The notes under the pieces were generated by a model, which saw nothing but the letters and a program-made list of their open reading frames with translations, did no database searches and had not been told where the DNA came from. From Cryptomeria japonica (Eukaryota; Streptophyta; Pinopsida; Cupressales; Cupressaceae): a stretch of DNA of 64,000 nucleotides. Every line of letters begins with the position of its first letter. Position 1 is the first letter of the stretch. The stretch lies in contig NC_081406.1 in assembly GCF_030272615.1 (NCBI RefSeq), positions 234,350,396 through 234,414,395 of the forward strand, given 5' to 3'. This document shows positions 12,391-25,070 of this stretch, piece after piece. The translations under genes were made by a program, and so were the position numbers.

Positions 12391-12815
12391 CTATAATCTG
12401 CACCTTCTCACATAATGTTGAGCCATGCCAAGATTGGCAAGGCTATTAACAACCAATTTCCCTTCTTTATAAACATGGGAAACAATAAACTCATCAAAGG
12501 AGTTAAGCATACTCTTGCAATGAATATTCAAAGTCTTGATGGTCCAACTAGGGGCTTGAATCCCTCTTAAACAATAAATATAATTTAAGGAATCACTTTC
12601 TATTGAAGTGTTGGAGAAGCGACTACAAACCACTATCTTCATACCAAAATAGGTTGCATAAGCCTCAACATAGTGGCTTGTCTAAGAACCCAAAGGGAGG
12701 GCCACAACTGAGACAAACCTAGCATTATGATCATGAGCCACTCCCCCACAACCAACAGGTACAGGATTCCCTTTCACTACCGCATCAATATTCATTTTAA
12801 TCCACCCTTCCATAG
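12391..12815 (-). pseudogene. LINE B RNase H domain relic
   Basis: Reading from 12815 down gives WIKMNIDAVVKGNPVPVGCGGV, the first strand of the RNase H fold with its catalytic Asp. It continues with YVEAYATYFGM (the Glu-containing helix), SIESDSLNYIYCL (second Asp) and FIVSHVYKEGKLVVNSLANLGM (the C-terminal motif, in which the usual Asp of the AD pair is replaced). This is the RNase H typical of plant LINE ORF2 C-termini. One in-frame stop was seen near the start. Confidence 0.8.
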
Positions 12816-15183
12816 GTTCTTTTCAATCCATGCCATCTCTAATGATCTTCTACTTAGTCAAAGGCTTGGAAATGTATCACTAAATATTCTAGCATTAAGC
12901 CACACTGAGATCATACCGATGAGTTATCAATGGGCTAGGGGCATTGATATTGTTACAAGCCACTAGAAAATTCTCTTTAATAGCCAACTTTATCTTTCAT
13001 TCTACCACATTAGGAGGGAAAACAAAATCTTGAAAAACATTATTATTATGTTCTTTCCAAATCTCCTAGGCCACATGAGGCATGGTTAACGACCACAGAA
13101 GCAAAAGTGAGGAATTATCAGAACGGGAAATCCATTGATTCTAGCAAATAGAAAAAGAATCTGAGAAGACCCAAAAGACCGACCATACATTTAAAATATA
13201 AGTCCAAACCTCTCTAGAAAAGGAACACTTAAAGAGATTATGAAAAGGATATTTTGCTTCTTCCAGACAAAGGAAACATATATTAGGTAAATCTAACCTC
13301 CTCTTGCACAAATTATCGATGTTGAGAATTTTGTTCTAATCTTCAAGCAAGAAAAATATATTCACTTTAGGAATAACAGTAGGGTTTCACACCAAAGCCC
13401 AAAAGGGATGAGGATTAAAGGATGATAGCTGCATATTAAATTCCTTAGAAACTAAGAAAGAAGCCTTGAGAATATGAGTCAAGGAGAGAAGCTCCTAAAC
13501 TGGGGTGAACATGAACAAATGATCAATAAGTTAGCCCAATTACTCACTCAGCCAAACCTCCAAATGCAAGTATCCTTAAAATGACTCACTCAAATAGAAA
13601 AAGAAAGGGGGTAATCACCAATCCACCAGTCATACCAGAACAAAATCTTGCTCCCATCCCCAAGAGACCATTTAACACCTCGAGATACAATAGATTTTGG
13701 AATAGATATAAACTTCCACAACACAGAGAAAGCCTCCAAAATACCTCTATCAACAAGAAATCTCTTGAAATTGTCATAGGTAGATAAATATTTATTTTTA
13801 ACAATATTGGTCCATTTATTTATCTCATGAATACTCCTCCAAAATTGTTTGGCCAAAAGATTCATATTAAATTCCTTGATCTTCTTGATGGCCAGACCAC
13901 CAAACATCCTCAAGAGACAAACTTGGTCCTAGGCAACAAGATGCATCATGTTCCTGGTTTCCAAGCCAGTCCACAAAAAATTCCTCTAAATCTACTTGGC
14001 TCAAAAGAGCACCTTTCCATCCAGCAAGTTTTAATTAGAATCTATCAATGAGATTCAACCAAAAGAAGTCAGGGGCTATAATGGAACAAAGGGGCAACCC
14101 CAACTAAGTGGATGGGAGCTTAGAAATCCTACAACCAAAGATCATAGTATTCCTTTGTTGTCTTCTAATCAAGGTATTCAAAAACAATAAGAAGATCTTA
14201 GGAAGGATAATATTTTGTCTAGAAGCACATTTATACACACCTAGAATTTCTTTGAGGGTTTTAGCCTTCGCAACAAATTCATCCCCCATAAGAATACTGT
14301 CATCAGTAGACTGCTGGTGAGAAAAAGCATAATTAGCAGAAGAAGGAGAAAACCCTTTTAATATACTAGTTCTCACATTCTTTTGAATAAATATTCCTAA
14401 GGTCTTAGCCAATAAGATAGAAAGGAAGGGCTAGATGGGGTCCCCTTGCCTAAGTCCACGAGAACTAGGGAAAAGACCAGTAGGAGAACCATTAAGAATA
14501 ACAATAAACTTAGCTAAATAAATTAATTAAGAGATCATTCGAATAAAGGTAATATTGAAACTAAATGCCACAAGAACCTTGAGAAGCAAATTCTAATCCA
14601 CGCGGTCATAGGCTTTAAGGAGATCTAACTTAAGAAAAAAGCCAATGCTCTTATTCATAGATAAAGAGAATATTTTCATGCACTATCATAATTGAATCAA
14701 GAATTTGACAGCCTAGCATGAAGCCATTCTATTGAGCTGAGATTAGTGAGGGAAGAAACTATTTAGGGTGTAAAATCAAAATCTTTGAGAAAACCTTATA
14801 AATGGAATTGCACAAACTTATCAAATGAAAATCTTGAAAGGAGTTAGCCCCAAATTTTATCAAAATAAGAGAAATAAAGGAAGCATTTAGTTTCTTGAGG
14901 AGGTATCTCAAACTAAAAAATCTTTAGGAACAACTATAACATTATTAGCTATAATATCTCAATAGATTTGAACGAAAAGCATAGGGAATCCATCCAAACC
15001 AAGTGCCTTATTACCTTCAAAAGAAAAGACATCAACATGAACTTCCTCTATACCTGAAATCTTGTTGAGTGAATGATTCATATCATTAGAAACCAACAAA
15101 ATAATTCCATTTATCATGTCTTCCTGATAAGAAAGGTCAAGGGGCTGATCATTAGATAAAAGAGAAGAGGAGAAGGACAAGTG
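12391..15183 (-). mobile_element. LINE B: 5'-truncated non-LTR retrotransposon with RNase H
   Basis: On the - strand, from 15180 downward: an RT N-terminal piece with NKALGLDGFPMLF, the GLRQGDP motif (about 14455-14430), the catalytic box as STDDSILM (near 14300), a post-RT piece with GGLAIKKIKEFNMNLLAKQFWR and the SLGDGSKILFWYDWWIG region (13913-13590), then RNase H. No endonuclease or ORF1 is seen, so the copy is truncated at about 15183, where an LTR fossil of opposite strand begins. Stops and shifts are frequent. Confidence 0.85.
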
Positions 15184-15184
15184 T

Positions 15185-18100
15185 CATTGGAAGGAATGAC
15201 ATGTATCTCAAGAAGCTTGAGATACAGAGAAAAATCAGGAAGGAGGATGAGCAGCTAGCCAAGAATATGGGAATCATCAAGGAGGCAGTCTAGAGAGCAA
15301 GAGAAAATAACATTCTGAAGGAAGAAGATATGGTCAAGCCAAAGAGGGATAAACCAGGAGCTCTTATTCCCAAGCCTAAGCAGTCAAATGGTTTTGGACC
15401 CTTATCCGATGGTCAAAAACATATCAGTTCACCCAAGCCCCAAGATAAATCATCTAGTGAAATGAAGAGGAAATGAGGATAAGCTAGAGTTCCTATTCTT
15501 GATGATGAAGAGGAAACAAAATCAGATTATGTGGTGAAATAAATAAAGAAGAGTGGAAAAGTAGCTAAAGTTGTCAAAAGAAAATCATCAGGTGAAGAGC
15601 ATTCTAGCAAGAAGACCCAGTCAGATGACACTATTATGATTGTAAGAAAAGTTTAAGGAAACCATTGTCAAGGAAGGTAACCTCAGACCTATTTTAAAAT
15701 ATTATGAGTTATTGGATGATGCCAAAAAGAGATCTATAGAAGAGGCAACTATTAAATTCTTTATTAAATATAATAGAGCTCTTATTGAAATAATTTCAAA
15801 GATTCCTTGGAGCTTATATGACATTCTAGACATGAGGAAAGAATCTGCTAGAATAGAGGAAGAGAGAATAAGAGAATATATATAAGTGCAACTCTGTCGT
15901 ATGATAGAAAAAGAATAAATTGACAAGATTCTTGAATAAAACAAAGAAAAATTTAGAAGCAAGAACAAAGTGAATAAGATAATGATTGGAAGAAGTGAAG
16001 AGGTTAGAAGAGAAATTGGACAAATTTGAAGAGCATTTTTGTCAGATAATCAATATGAGATGGTGCTAGAGAAATCACAAAAGGATGTTGATAAATTAGT
16101 TCTAGAAGAAGCTTTAGATGAAAGAGATAAGATTAATGTTGATGTTGGTGATGTAGATAAGGTTGATTCAGAGAAGGAGACAAAAGTTAATATTGATACT
16201 GAGGCAAGAGACACTGAGGATCCAATAAAGGAATGTAGATCTATGTAGAGGATCCAAAATTTTCTCAAGGCCCCATCAACCTATCTTATTTGTCCCCTAT
16301 TCAGGTGATCAAATTAGCTGTGTTTTCTCAAGCCAAAGCTAGTGAAGGCCTGGAAAAATCTTGCATGAACAACAATGAGCTGGTCATTTTGGCATTCAAT
16401 ATATTGGAGAAACTCATGCCTTCATTTCGGAAGGACTTTTCAGACACTCCATATGGTAATCTGAAAAGCCTAATCAATTTTGTGGAAAGTCACTTTCAAT
16501 CATTTGAGAAATATGCTAAAGAGAAGGCCTGGAAATAATTCTATGCTAAAAGATTTTAGATATTGGAGAACATGGCCGCTGATGATATAATCACTTTGGA
16601 TACTGGCGTAAAAGGTATTCAGGAAGCATTGGTTGAGGGAGGAAATATCTATGAGTCATTCTTAAATCTATCCAAGTTTACTCAGGATATTAATAGAAAG
16701 ATTAAAGAGCATGATGATCAACTTGATCAATCATCTCAATCATTTGATCCCTTGTCAGTTTCCTTGAGCGGTCACGAAGCACAAGTAGTATCTTTTCTTG
16801 AGAATATTAGGAGTCTAAATTGTGAAAAGGTGAAGATAGTTGATAAAGTTTGTGAACTCATGAGCCTTATTAATCCTAAGATGGATATTATGCTTAGTGG
16901 ATTGGAAGATGCTCAAGCTACCATGAAATCGTCAAAGTCATGTGATCTCAGATTAGTAGATGCACTTGTATACTTTCTTAGTGGGCTCATAACTGTTATA
17001 GAGAGTCTTAAGAAAAGATGGGATAGTCACCTAAATTCCATGAAAAATTCTTATGATGACATCTGCAAATTTTTATGAGTATAAAAGGACTATGTTTACA
17101 TAGCATTTTTGGTTTCCGATAGTCTACCTTTGTCATTGACATCAAAGGGGGAGATTAGTTGAGTGAAAAATATTGATCTTAGGGAGAATTTTTTCTCTTT
17201 GGAATCAAGTAGAGAATTTTTGAGTTGTGGCGTGTTATTATTGGTCTTGGTCTGACACTTAGTCATTTTTCATTGTGTTGCCATCAATGCGAAAGGGGGA
17301 GATTTTTCACAAGAGACACTGCAGGTATGTTCGCATGTTGTCATTAAAGGAAACTCATATCACTTTTGGTATCTTCACTTCATGATTTCATCACTCCGAT
17401 AGATTGAGTGAAGATTGTTTGAGCTTGGTGAGGTCCAGTTAGCAAAGCAGGATATCCAGTAGTGAAGAGTTTTCATTAAAAAATTATTTTGGTTGTTTAT
17501 TTTTCTATGCAGATTTCAGAGAATGCATGTGGTCATGTAATATTCCTAATCAATGGATTGTGGCCTCCGGTGATGAGTTTCATGCAAGTTAGAAGATTAT
17601 GTAATCACGTTTCTGGTATGAATAGTTTAACAACCGTAGCATGTAGTGATTTTCTTTTGTGAATCTTGCGGATTGATTTTTGCAAGTCTATTCATATTCA
17701 AGGTTGATGAGCTATCATGTGGGAAGCATGTGGATATTTTGTTTTGGTCCGCATATGCTTTAAAGGTGGATTTGAGCTGACTTATTTACACATTTCATAT
17801 TTTGTGGTGTGTTATTGAAGCCAACATGAAATGGTTCTTAATTTCTAATGCGGATATATAAGATTGATTGTAATGGGTATTTTGGGGTATGGTGGTAGTG
17901 TGTGAAGTGTGTATGAACGATTATTCGCAGTTCCACGTGTGCAGGTGTTAGAATTGTGCTCTGAATTGAAGAAGAATATCATAATAGAGCAGTGTTGCAG
18001 AATTGAATGAGATTCAGTATTTTGTGCTTTACTGGAACTATATCTAGACATTTGTAGATGTTACTTCATAGTTCAAACTTTATTGTAATCTTTTACAAAT

Positions 18101-18440
18101 ATTTGTAAGGCAGTGAGGCTTCTGGGGTTGTTACCGTTACTTGTAATTTGAGCAGTGAGCTCTAGGCAGTGTGCTTGAATGCATGTGCATTCCCTTTTGT
18201 AATTTTTTTATACTGCTAATAGTGTATACTAATATTGTGGGTTTGAATCTCACCTTGGTCTTCCTCTTAACTAGGTTTCTGCATAAAATCTTGGTGTTAT
18301 GGTGTTGTGGTTTTTCTGTATTTTATTTTTCTTAAGCTATATTAATTAGTTAATAGATCTAGATAACTAAGTTGAAATTGCAGAACATTGATTCAACCCC
18401 CCCGCTCCACTTAGTCTTCCTTGGATCCTTGATTCCAACA
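15185..18440 (+). mobile_element. LTR retrotransposon fossil, 3' half with LTR
   Basis: The 3' part of an LTR element, probably Copia of the SIRE type. Lys/Glu-rich, coiled-coil-like ORF remnants (about 15185-17078) occupy the position where such elements carry an env-like extra ORF. A polypurine tract AAAGGGGGAGATTA (about 17144-17157) follows, then a 3' LTR of about 1281 bp (17160-18440) starting TGAGTG and ending CCAACA. The 5' half and 5' LTR are not in place. It abuts LINE B at about 15184. It is broken in several places and is old. Family assignment is from the layout and LTR end style. Confidence 0.6.
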
Positions 18441-18464
18441 ATATGATTTAATATTCTCTTAAAA

Positions 18465-18900
18465 AACCCTTCACAATACAACTTCATTGTGCTATAATAC
18501 CACTTGCTATGAAGTAAATTGCACAAGGAAAATATGCTAAGAAGCTTGTTACAAATATTTAATAATAAAAATAATATGCTACTTTGAGGGTGTAACCTCT
18601 TAATCCACTTCAAGGGGGGTACCTACAATATTCTTTAATAGAAATTTTATACTCCACCTAGCAATAATAACTTATGTGTACCTACTATATTTATGATACA
18701 TATATGTCTTGGATACCACCTAGGCTCTCTTGTATACTTAAGTATAGCCCCTCAAATGACCTAAATAAATAAATATGATTGTGCTAATGATAGTGTAACT
18801 TATTTAAGAGATAAGGTAGCTACAAGAAAACTAATTATAGTACAATACACACTTTAGTGTTGGGTGGATTTCATTATCGAAATGTTTAAGAAATATTTTT
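18465..18900 (+). repeat. Dispersed repeat, copy 2 of 2
   Basis: Same-strand diverged copy of 9255-9720. It begins directly after the LTR of the fossil at 17160-18440. No coding capacity. Confidence 0.5.
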
Positions 18901-18904
18901 GAAA

Positions 18905-20690
18905 AATGTGTATGCTTATTGAAGAGGAAAATAACATAATATTGATCTTGTTTCATTTGGTTATCAAGGATTTATATAGATTTATTTTTTAGAGTCTAAT
19001 GCATGAATCTTCGATAATTTGGAAAGAAAATTATCTCTATTTCCTAATCTTGTATTTTGGAAAAAGAAATAAAAATATTCATGTTTACATTGTTCCTATT
19101 ATTCTTGTGTTATTCATCATATATTGACTGCTATAAACTTTCTTATTAAACATTACTTTCTATGATAAATTTCCACATTGGACTTAAGGGATTAAGGGTA
19201 TTTATCATGGATTATGTAGAATTTTTATTCATTAAATATGAGGCATTTTTTAGTCTATGATCTATAAGATGAAACAACACAAATCAAGTTACTAATGAAT
19301 TAGAAAATGATAAATATAATTCTCTAAGATTAGAATTTGACACTAACTCAATATAATGGATTCAACACCAATATTAACCATCATTCCCAAACCATCTAAT
19401 AGAAATTTGGGACCTATTGTTTCTAGAGAGATAATTGAAATAAACTAAAGAACCTTACTATTTCCAAAAAAAAAGAGGTAGTAAATGACTAACAAATCTT
19501 AGGTTATTATTTTTATATTCATGAGTACATTCCTTGATTTTCTAAAATCCTTCCATTTATAATATAAGACAACATAAATTGAAATACTATTAAACAAAGT
19601 GGGTATGAGATTGTTTCAACTAAGCTTATTTTATTTAGTTGATAGTTTTAGGAGAAATGATTATTTTATTGACTTGGAATTGTAATATTATTCTAAGTAG
19701 TATATAAATATGCATCATCCTTTAAGAGATTTACTATGAAACTCCTTTTGATCTTAGAAAATTCAAAAGAAGAAGTAGAGGATAAATTTCTCTCATGTAT
19801 TATTATTTCCCTTCATTTATCATGACTTTAATCCTTATGTTCGATTAAGAGTGAACTTCCCTAGAATCTTCATATGCAAAGAGTTTCTTAGAAAACAGTG
19901 TAGGTTTCAAAAATGCATAAACCTTGACCTTCATCTCATGTATGTACCATAATTACATTTCGATTCTATAGTAGGACCATACAAAGAAAAATAAGACAAT
20001 TAAAATTCAATTAGAATATGACATTCTATAATGTATTGTGAAAATTGTGATGGTGACAATCATATGAATGTAACCTATTCATAGAATACTATGTTTATTT
20101 CTTATCACTTGTATCTACAAGGTAACAAATAATGACTCCAATCTTATCTATATCTTCTAATATTTGATTAATAACACCATCCTTATAAAAAAATTAAATT
20201 CTCAATAGCTCCTTTCTTTTACTATTTACAAATTTTTCATTATTTTTTGTAAAAAAAATTATGTCTTTGTATTTAATAGTTTTATATCCATATTTTTGTC
20301 AAGTATTTAAAGTACCCATTTTCAAAATAAAATCTAGATTTAGTAAGACATCTATGAAATATTAAACTCAACTTTAAATAACCATTAGGATTTCTACACA
20401 ATTATCATGTAAGATAAAAAAGTTAATCTTGATTATTGTCTTGATATACTCTACCCTTTTCTATTTAATTAAACTATTTTTTTATATTAAACTCTATAAA
20501 TTAATTATATATAAATTTCAAACATTATTAAAATTCAAATAAAATGTTAAATTATAGATTATTATTAAATATCATATCTTAATAAACATGATTTATTACT
20601 CCTTAATTATTTAATTCTTCATAATGAAATGCTATTTCAAAAGTAAATAAGTTCTAAACTATTATATTGAATTTATTAAATCATATCTAT
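18905..20690. other. AT-rich intergenic stretch, nothing recognised
   Basis: No open frame with a recognisable domain, no RNA gene and no clear repeat unit could be seen. The composition is very AT-rich throughout. Confidence 0.5.
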
Positions 20691-21488
20691 TATTGATGAT
20701 AAGAGCTTTGAAAAATAACCCAGTTTATCACATTGCAAAAAAAAAAAAGTCAATTTTAATATTTCAATACAACAACAATACATCTAAAAAATAACTTAGT
20801 ATAAGAATTCAGGTAAGGAATATAAAAATTCATGCATTTTTTAATTTTCTCTCTCAAACCAGCAATGGTGTTGATTTGTCTATTATCAAGTAATATCTGT
20901 AATTTTGTTGATAAATTAATTTTCAATGCTTTGTGTAATAAGTTATGTGTAGTTTTAATTGGCAGTTCTTACATGTGAAGATGAAATGTGTGTTCTACTC
21001 CTACTAAAGGACAATCAAGTATTGCTTATGCAAAGATGGGCATTGCCTCATCTGGTGTTGGTCGAGTGTTTAGGGAAAGAAGTATTATATGGGAGGAATG
21101 TACTATTGATATAATTCATTGAATAGACTTTAGTTACCAAAAGGACACAGCAATTGAGAGAAAATGACCGATCCTACTTACCAAAGGGAAAATGAAAAAA
21201 TCATGTTTGAATATGGAAGTAAAGATAAATTTGAAGTTATTATTAAACTACTTACTGATTCAAACGATAACATCACGCGTAGAGGTTATAGTAACTACTT
21301 TTCTCCTAAACAAACAAACCTTCGGGATTAAACCCTCCCCCAATGGAGAAGGGAAGCCGTATGTGCAACTAGAACAGGAATACAGTGCACCATGGAAATG
21401 CACTTCATGTATTATTCAGCCAAAATACTTGAAGACACTTAAATGAGGTAGGTCTACCATCAACCATTATTGAAGCGGCGAGCTACTT
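20690..21488 (-). repeat. 3' flank of gene 2 (duplicated segment)
   Basis: This flank aligns in inverted orientation with the gene 1 flank up to about 4560, and in direct orientation with the nearer flanks of genes 3 and 4. The short frame at 21192-21446 lies in the shared 3' UTR region and is not conserved as coding sequence, so it is not annotated as a gene. Confidence 0.6.
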
Positions 21489-22076
21489 TCATGCATTATA
21501 TAAAGTGGGGTTAGCGATGACATATGCTTCCATCTTCTTAAACAAAGCGGTGAGCTGGGCTTTCATCGCTTCAAGTTTGGATTCCTCTTGTGGAACGCCA
21601 GGGAGAGTGTCAAAGTTGCAGATGTGAGTCACAACGCTTCCACCCTCTGCCTTTGGACTCATCTTAAGGGTGAACTGAGCAGATTTCAAATTCTTTCCCA
21701 GCTCTCCTCCCTCCAAGTCGGTGTAGCTGTATATAAAATTTTCTTCATCAACAACGTCCACGCGCTCCTTCACATAGCTAAACTCCGTCGCGCCTGTACT
21801 ATCATTTACTATATCATACTCTAAATATATCCTTTTTAATTATGAAATGATAATGTTAACTAAGCAATTTGTCTTATATACGTCTGCATACATACCAGGG
21901 GTGAAGTTGATTTGCTTGATGCTGCCGACCTCACCATTACCTTGGAGAAATGTGACTCCTGTACATAACTCTGGCATTTCCCTGGCAATGAGACTGTGAT
22001 CCTTCACTAGCGCATTCCACAATCTCTTTGCTGCCACTTCAGACTCAACTTGTATGGTTACACTTGCAGCCACCAT
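21489..22076 (-). CDS. PR-10 / Bet v 1-like protein, gene 2 (two exons, most diverged)
   Basis: Exon 1 is 22076-21896 and exon 2 is 21793-21489. The intron (102 bp, GTATG...TACAG) is at the same phase-1 site in codon 61. The product has 161 residues and the fold signatures of its neighbours, ending YVIANPTLYNA. It differs from gene 1 at about 20 positions. Two of these are notable: the P-loop reads GNGEVG instead of GNGGVG (Gly49 to Glu), and residue 45 is Gln instead of Glu. In Bet v 1-type proteins these residues belong to the glycine-rich loop region, and Glu45 is widely conserved. All frames and splice sites are intact, so I do not call it a pseudogene. A shift in ligand binding is possible but unproven. 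It points toward gene 1 (tail to tail), about 18 kb away. Confidence 0.9.
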
Positions 22077-22152
22077 CTTCTCTTATTTTTATAATCTCTA
22101 CAACAATATGATCCTTCTTGCACTTTGTGTGTAAAAGGCATGGATTGATGAA

Positions 22153-22262
22153 TACTTATAGATGTGGAGAGGCTACTAGTCAGTGTTGCTTTGGTTTGAT
22201 TAAAATAAATTTGAATATGGATGTGCTTTGTTCAATTATGTCGACAAATTGGGGAATCATTC
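22153..22262 (-). promoter_or_regulatory. Promoter of PR-10 gene 2, reduced block
   Basis: The TATA-like box TATAAGTA (22160-22153) lies 84 bp upstream of the ATG. The shared upstream block is only partly kept. GTCGAC and GGAATC are present (22240-22262), but the CGTACGCG core of the other three copies is replaced by unrelated bases. This could mean a different expression pattern from its paralogs. Confidence 0.55.
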
Positions 22263-22835
22263 TCAAATTCTTTTGTCACTTTATCCCCATTCTACTTTAA
22301 AAATCCAGAATATCGACGAACGTAAGCCGGCTAGTCGTATTGGATTTCTTGATTCGATCGACTTGTCTATCTTTATCGTCTCAACTAATGAAAAACCTAG
22401 GTAATGACACCATTTAATTACCGTTTCATATTATCATGGCGATCGGGTTACATTTCCAAGGCCTTAACATAATCGATTGTGACTGAAATGAAAAGAGACC
22501 AAGTTTTAAACGCCAAGATCTTAAGTCGAAACTAATATTTGATGTAAATCTGCATTCTTGTCGGTTAGACGAAAACAACAGATTCCGAATCCTAGGTAAC
22601 TTCGCCGTAGTTAAATTTCCGAGGCTGTATTATGACTAAAACAATTGATCAAGTTTTAATGGATAAGGTCTTTTGTGGCAACAAATTTATTTTGGGCTCA
22701 GTATCTTTATTTTCGTTGATTTTAATATCAAAAATAAATATTTTATATTATTTTTCAAATTTAGACGGATAAAACAGATTGAATAGCATATCATTGATAT
22801 ATATCTATAGTATGTTTGTATATGAGAGTCCGTAT

Positions 22836-22916
22836 GTTCTTTTAATTTAATACAATTTTACGAGTTCTTTTAATATAGTACAATTTTACGAGTTCTTTTA
22901 ATTTAGTACAATTTTA
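22836..22916. repeat. 28-bp tandem repeat, about 2.9 copies
   Basis: Three near-identical units of the form GTTCTTTTAATTTAGTACAA plus TTTTACGA. The equivalent places upstream of genes 3 (about 36310-36345) and 4 have one unit or none, so the expansion is specific to this copy. Confidence 0.85.
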
Positions 22917-25070
22917 TTTCAATACGTCTTGTAGAGTACTATCTAATCTTAATTATTTGAAATTATAAGCTGCTATCTTTAAAAAAATATATTTTGATCT
23001 ACAAAATTCAAATTTAAAATTGATTGGTATATATGTTTACAATTCATCCTTATATTTGCATTAGAATTATTAAAAAAAAAATTACTTTTTAAAGATATTA
23101 TATATATAAATTAATTTTAATTAATTATTCATTATAGATTATTTTGGGGAATATTCTTGATATATTTATTGAGAATTATTAATGTATCAATGTTACTGCA
23201 TCTTAAATAGTAATTGTACAATTGATTTCTATCTATAGTATTCTTTCTAAGTTGTTTAAGTAGTCCATCCAAAAATTTGATAAAGATGCAATCTCCCTAT
23301 ATTGGTAGTTCCCCAAAGTTATTAGTAAACACCAACCAACCTCTTTTTTACATGTCTAAAACTTGAGGTGAATTTCTAATTCCCGATACATACATTTAAA
23401 AGCACTTATGTTCAAGTTCATATTGTCTAATTCAATCATCATGTCGTAAAGTAGAGTCAATTGTATTTCATCTAGTCCATTTAGTTTTAGATTTCAGCAT
23501 TTTTCCAACACATCTAAGAATATGCAATTCTGATTTATATTGAAAAAACAATGATAAAGAAGCAGACACCTATTTATCAACCACTGAACTTAACTTTATG
23601 CATTTTCATTTATGTTAATTTCTCCAAGGTATAACTAGTTTATCTGTGGATTTGATTATGAGGAATCAAGCAACTAAGGAAGCTATTCAAAGGTGTTATT
23701 AAAGACCACTCTCTATATTTTGCAATTCAAAATACTCACTTGAATGTCTATTTGTGTGTGCAAAATTTATAAAGCCTTCTAATTTTATTTTATTTTTCTC
23801 AAGTCAATGGTCATTAGTAAATTAGGGTTTTTTATTTCATAGTATTTAGTATAGTTTGATTTTAGATAATGAAATTGACCCTATTAGAAGTTTTAGAGAT
23901 AAAATTTTTGGATTTCATCATTCTTTTAGCACATCTAAGAACATGCGGTTCTAATTAATATTCAGGTTATGACAAAAAAAAGTCCACCTATTTATTGACT
24001 ACCAAATTTCTATGGTCTAATTGATTACATTAATCTCGAGTTTTATTAAATCCACCACATGATCCATCATTGTTCTTAGTTTAATTTAATTTGTATTGGT
24101 TTTTGATATCAATGAAACATAGATCTATTTTAGTTTGGTGAACTCAACTTATTTTAAATGCCCTAATATTTCACCTTAGGTATTATTCCTTTGACATTAA
24201 AGCTTAAAATTATTATTATTATTTTATTTTATTTCAAATACTATTAGTTACTTGATTCATAATTTTTTATACCTTCATATCTTGATTAGCATATAGGTTA
24301 CATTTTTTAGGTAACCATTTCATGATTACCCATTGAAATTTGGTTTCTTTATATTTCATAGTTATAATTAATTCTCCTAAATCTTAATCTTTGCCTATAT
24401 CCATGTATCTCTCATTGATTTCATATGTTCCTACATTTTTTGACATCTAGTCTATCCATCTATAACACTCTATTATTAGGTTCTACTCTGTATGGGGATA
24501 CATTCTATATAGTGGTTCTATTAGTTTTGTGCTTTTTTCTATTAAAAAGGTTCTTAATCAAATAATCTATTTGAACTATTGTAAATCATGTAGAACATTT
24601 TAGATAGGGTAGATGAAGAAATGAACAAATAAATAATCTTAAATATGGTGTACTATAAATATCTTTTTGTAATATTCATGATAGACCTTAATTACTCATA
24701 AACTATTAAATCATGCTATGATGATGCATTATTATGAAAATAAACAGATATCTTCAAGGAATATGACTAGTGCTAATAATTTGAAGAATAAAAACTCAAA
24801 AATTTAATGTGAAACTACGATGAAAGCTCTAAAAAATATATAATAGATTTTAGAAACATCTCAAATAATTAACCATAATGAATGTGACCAATCTTATGTA
24901 TGTACATCATTCATCATTTAAAGACTCCTACTTAGTTATTCATCTTAGGTGAATTTATACTTCTACTAAAGGATGAAAGATACTATGTTGAATGTAACAA
25001 GATCATGAAAAACTCAAGCTAAACTTTAATACTATTATTTACATATCAAAATAACATGCCCTTATGATAA

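Noticed and set aside
21489-22076. PR-10 gene 2 as a pseudogene
   Set aside because: Despite the altered loop residues, both exons, splice sites, start, stop and the TATA-like box are intact.
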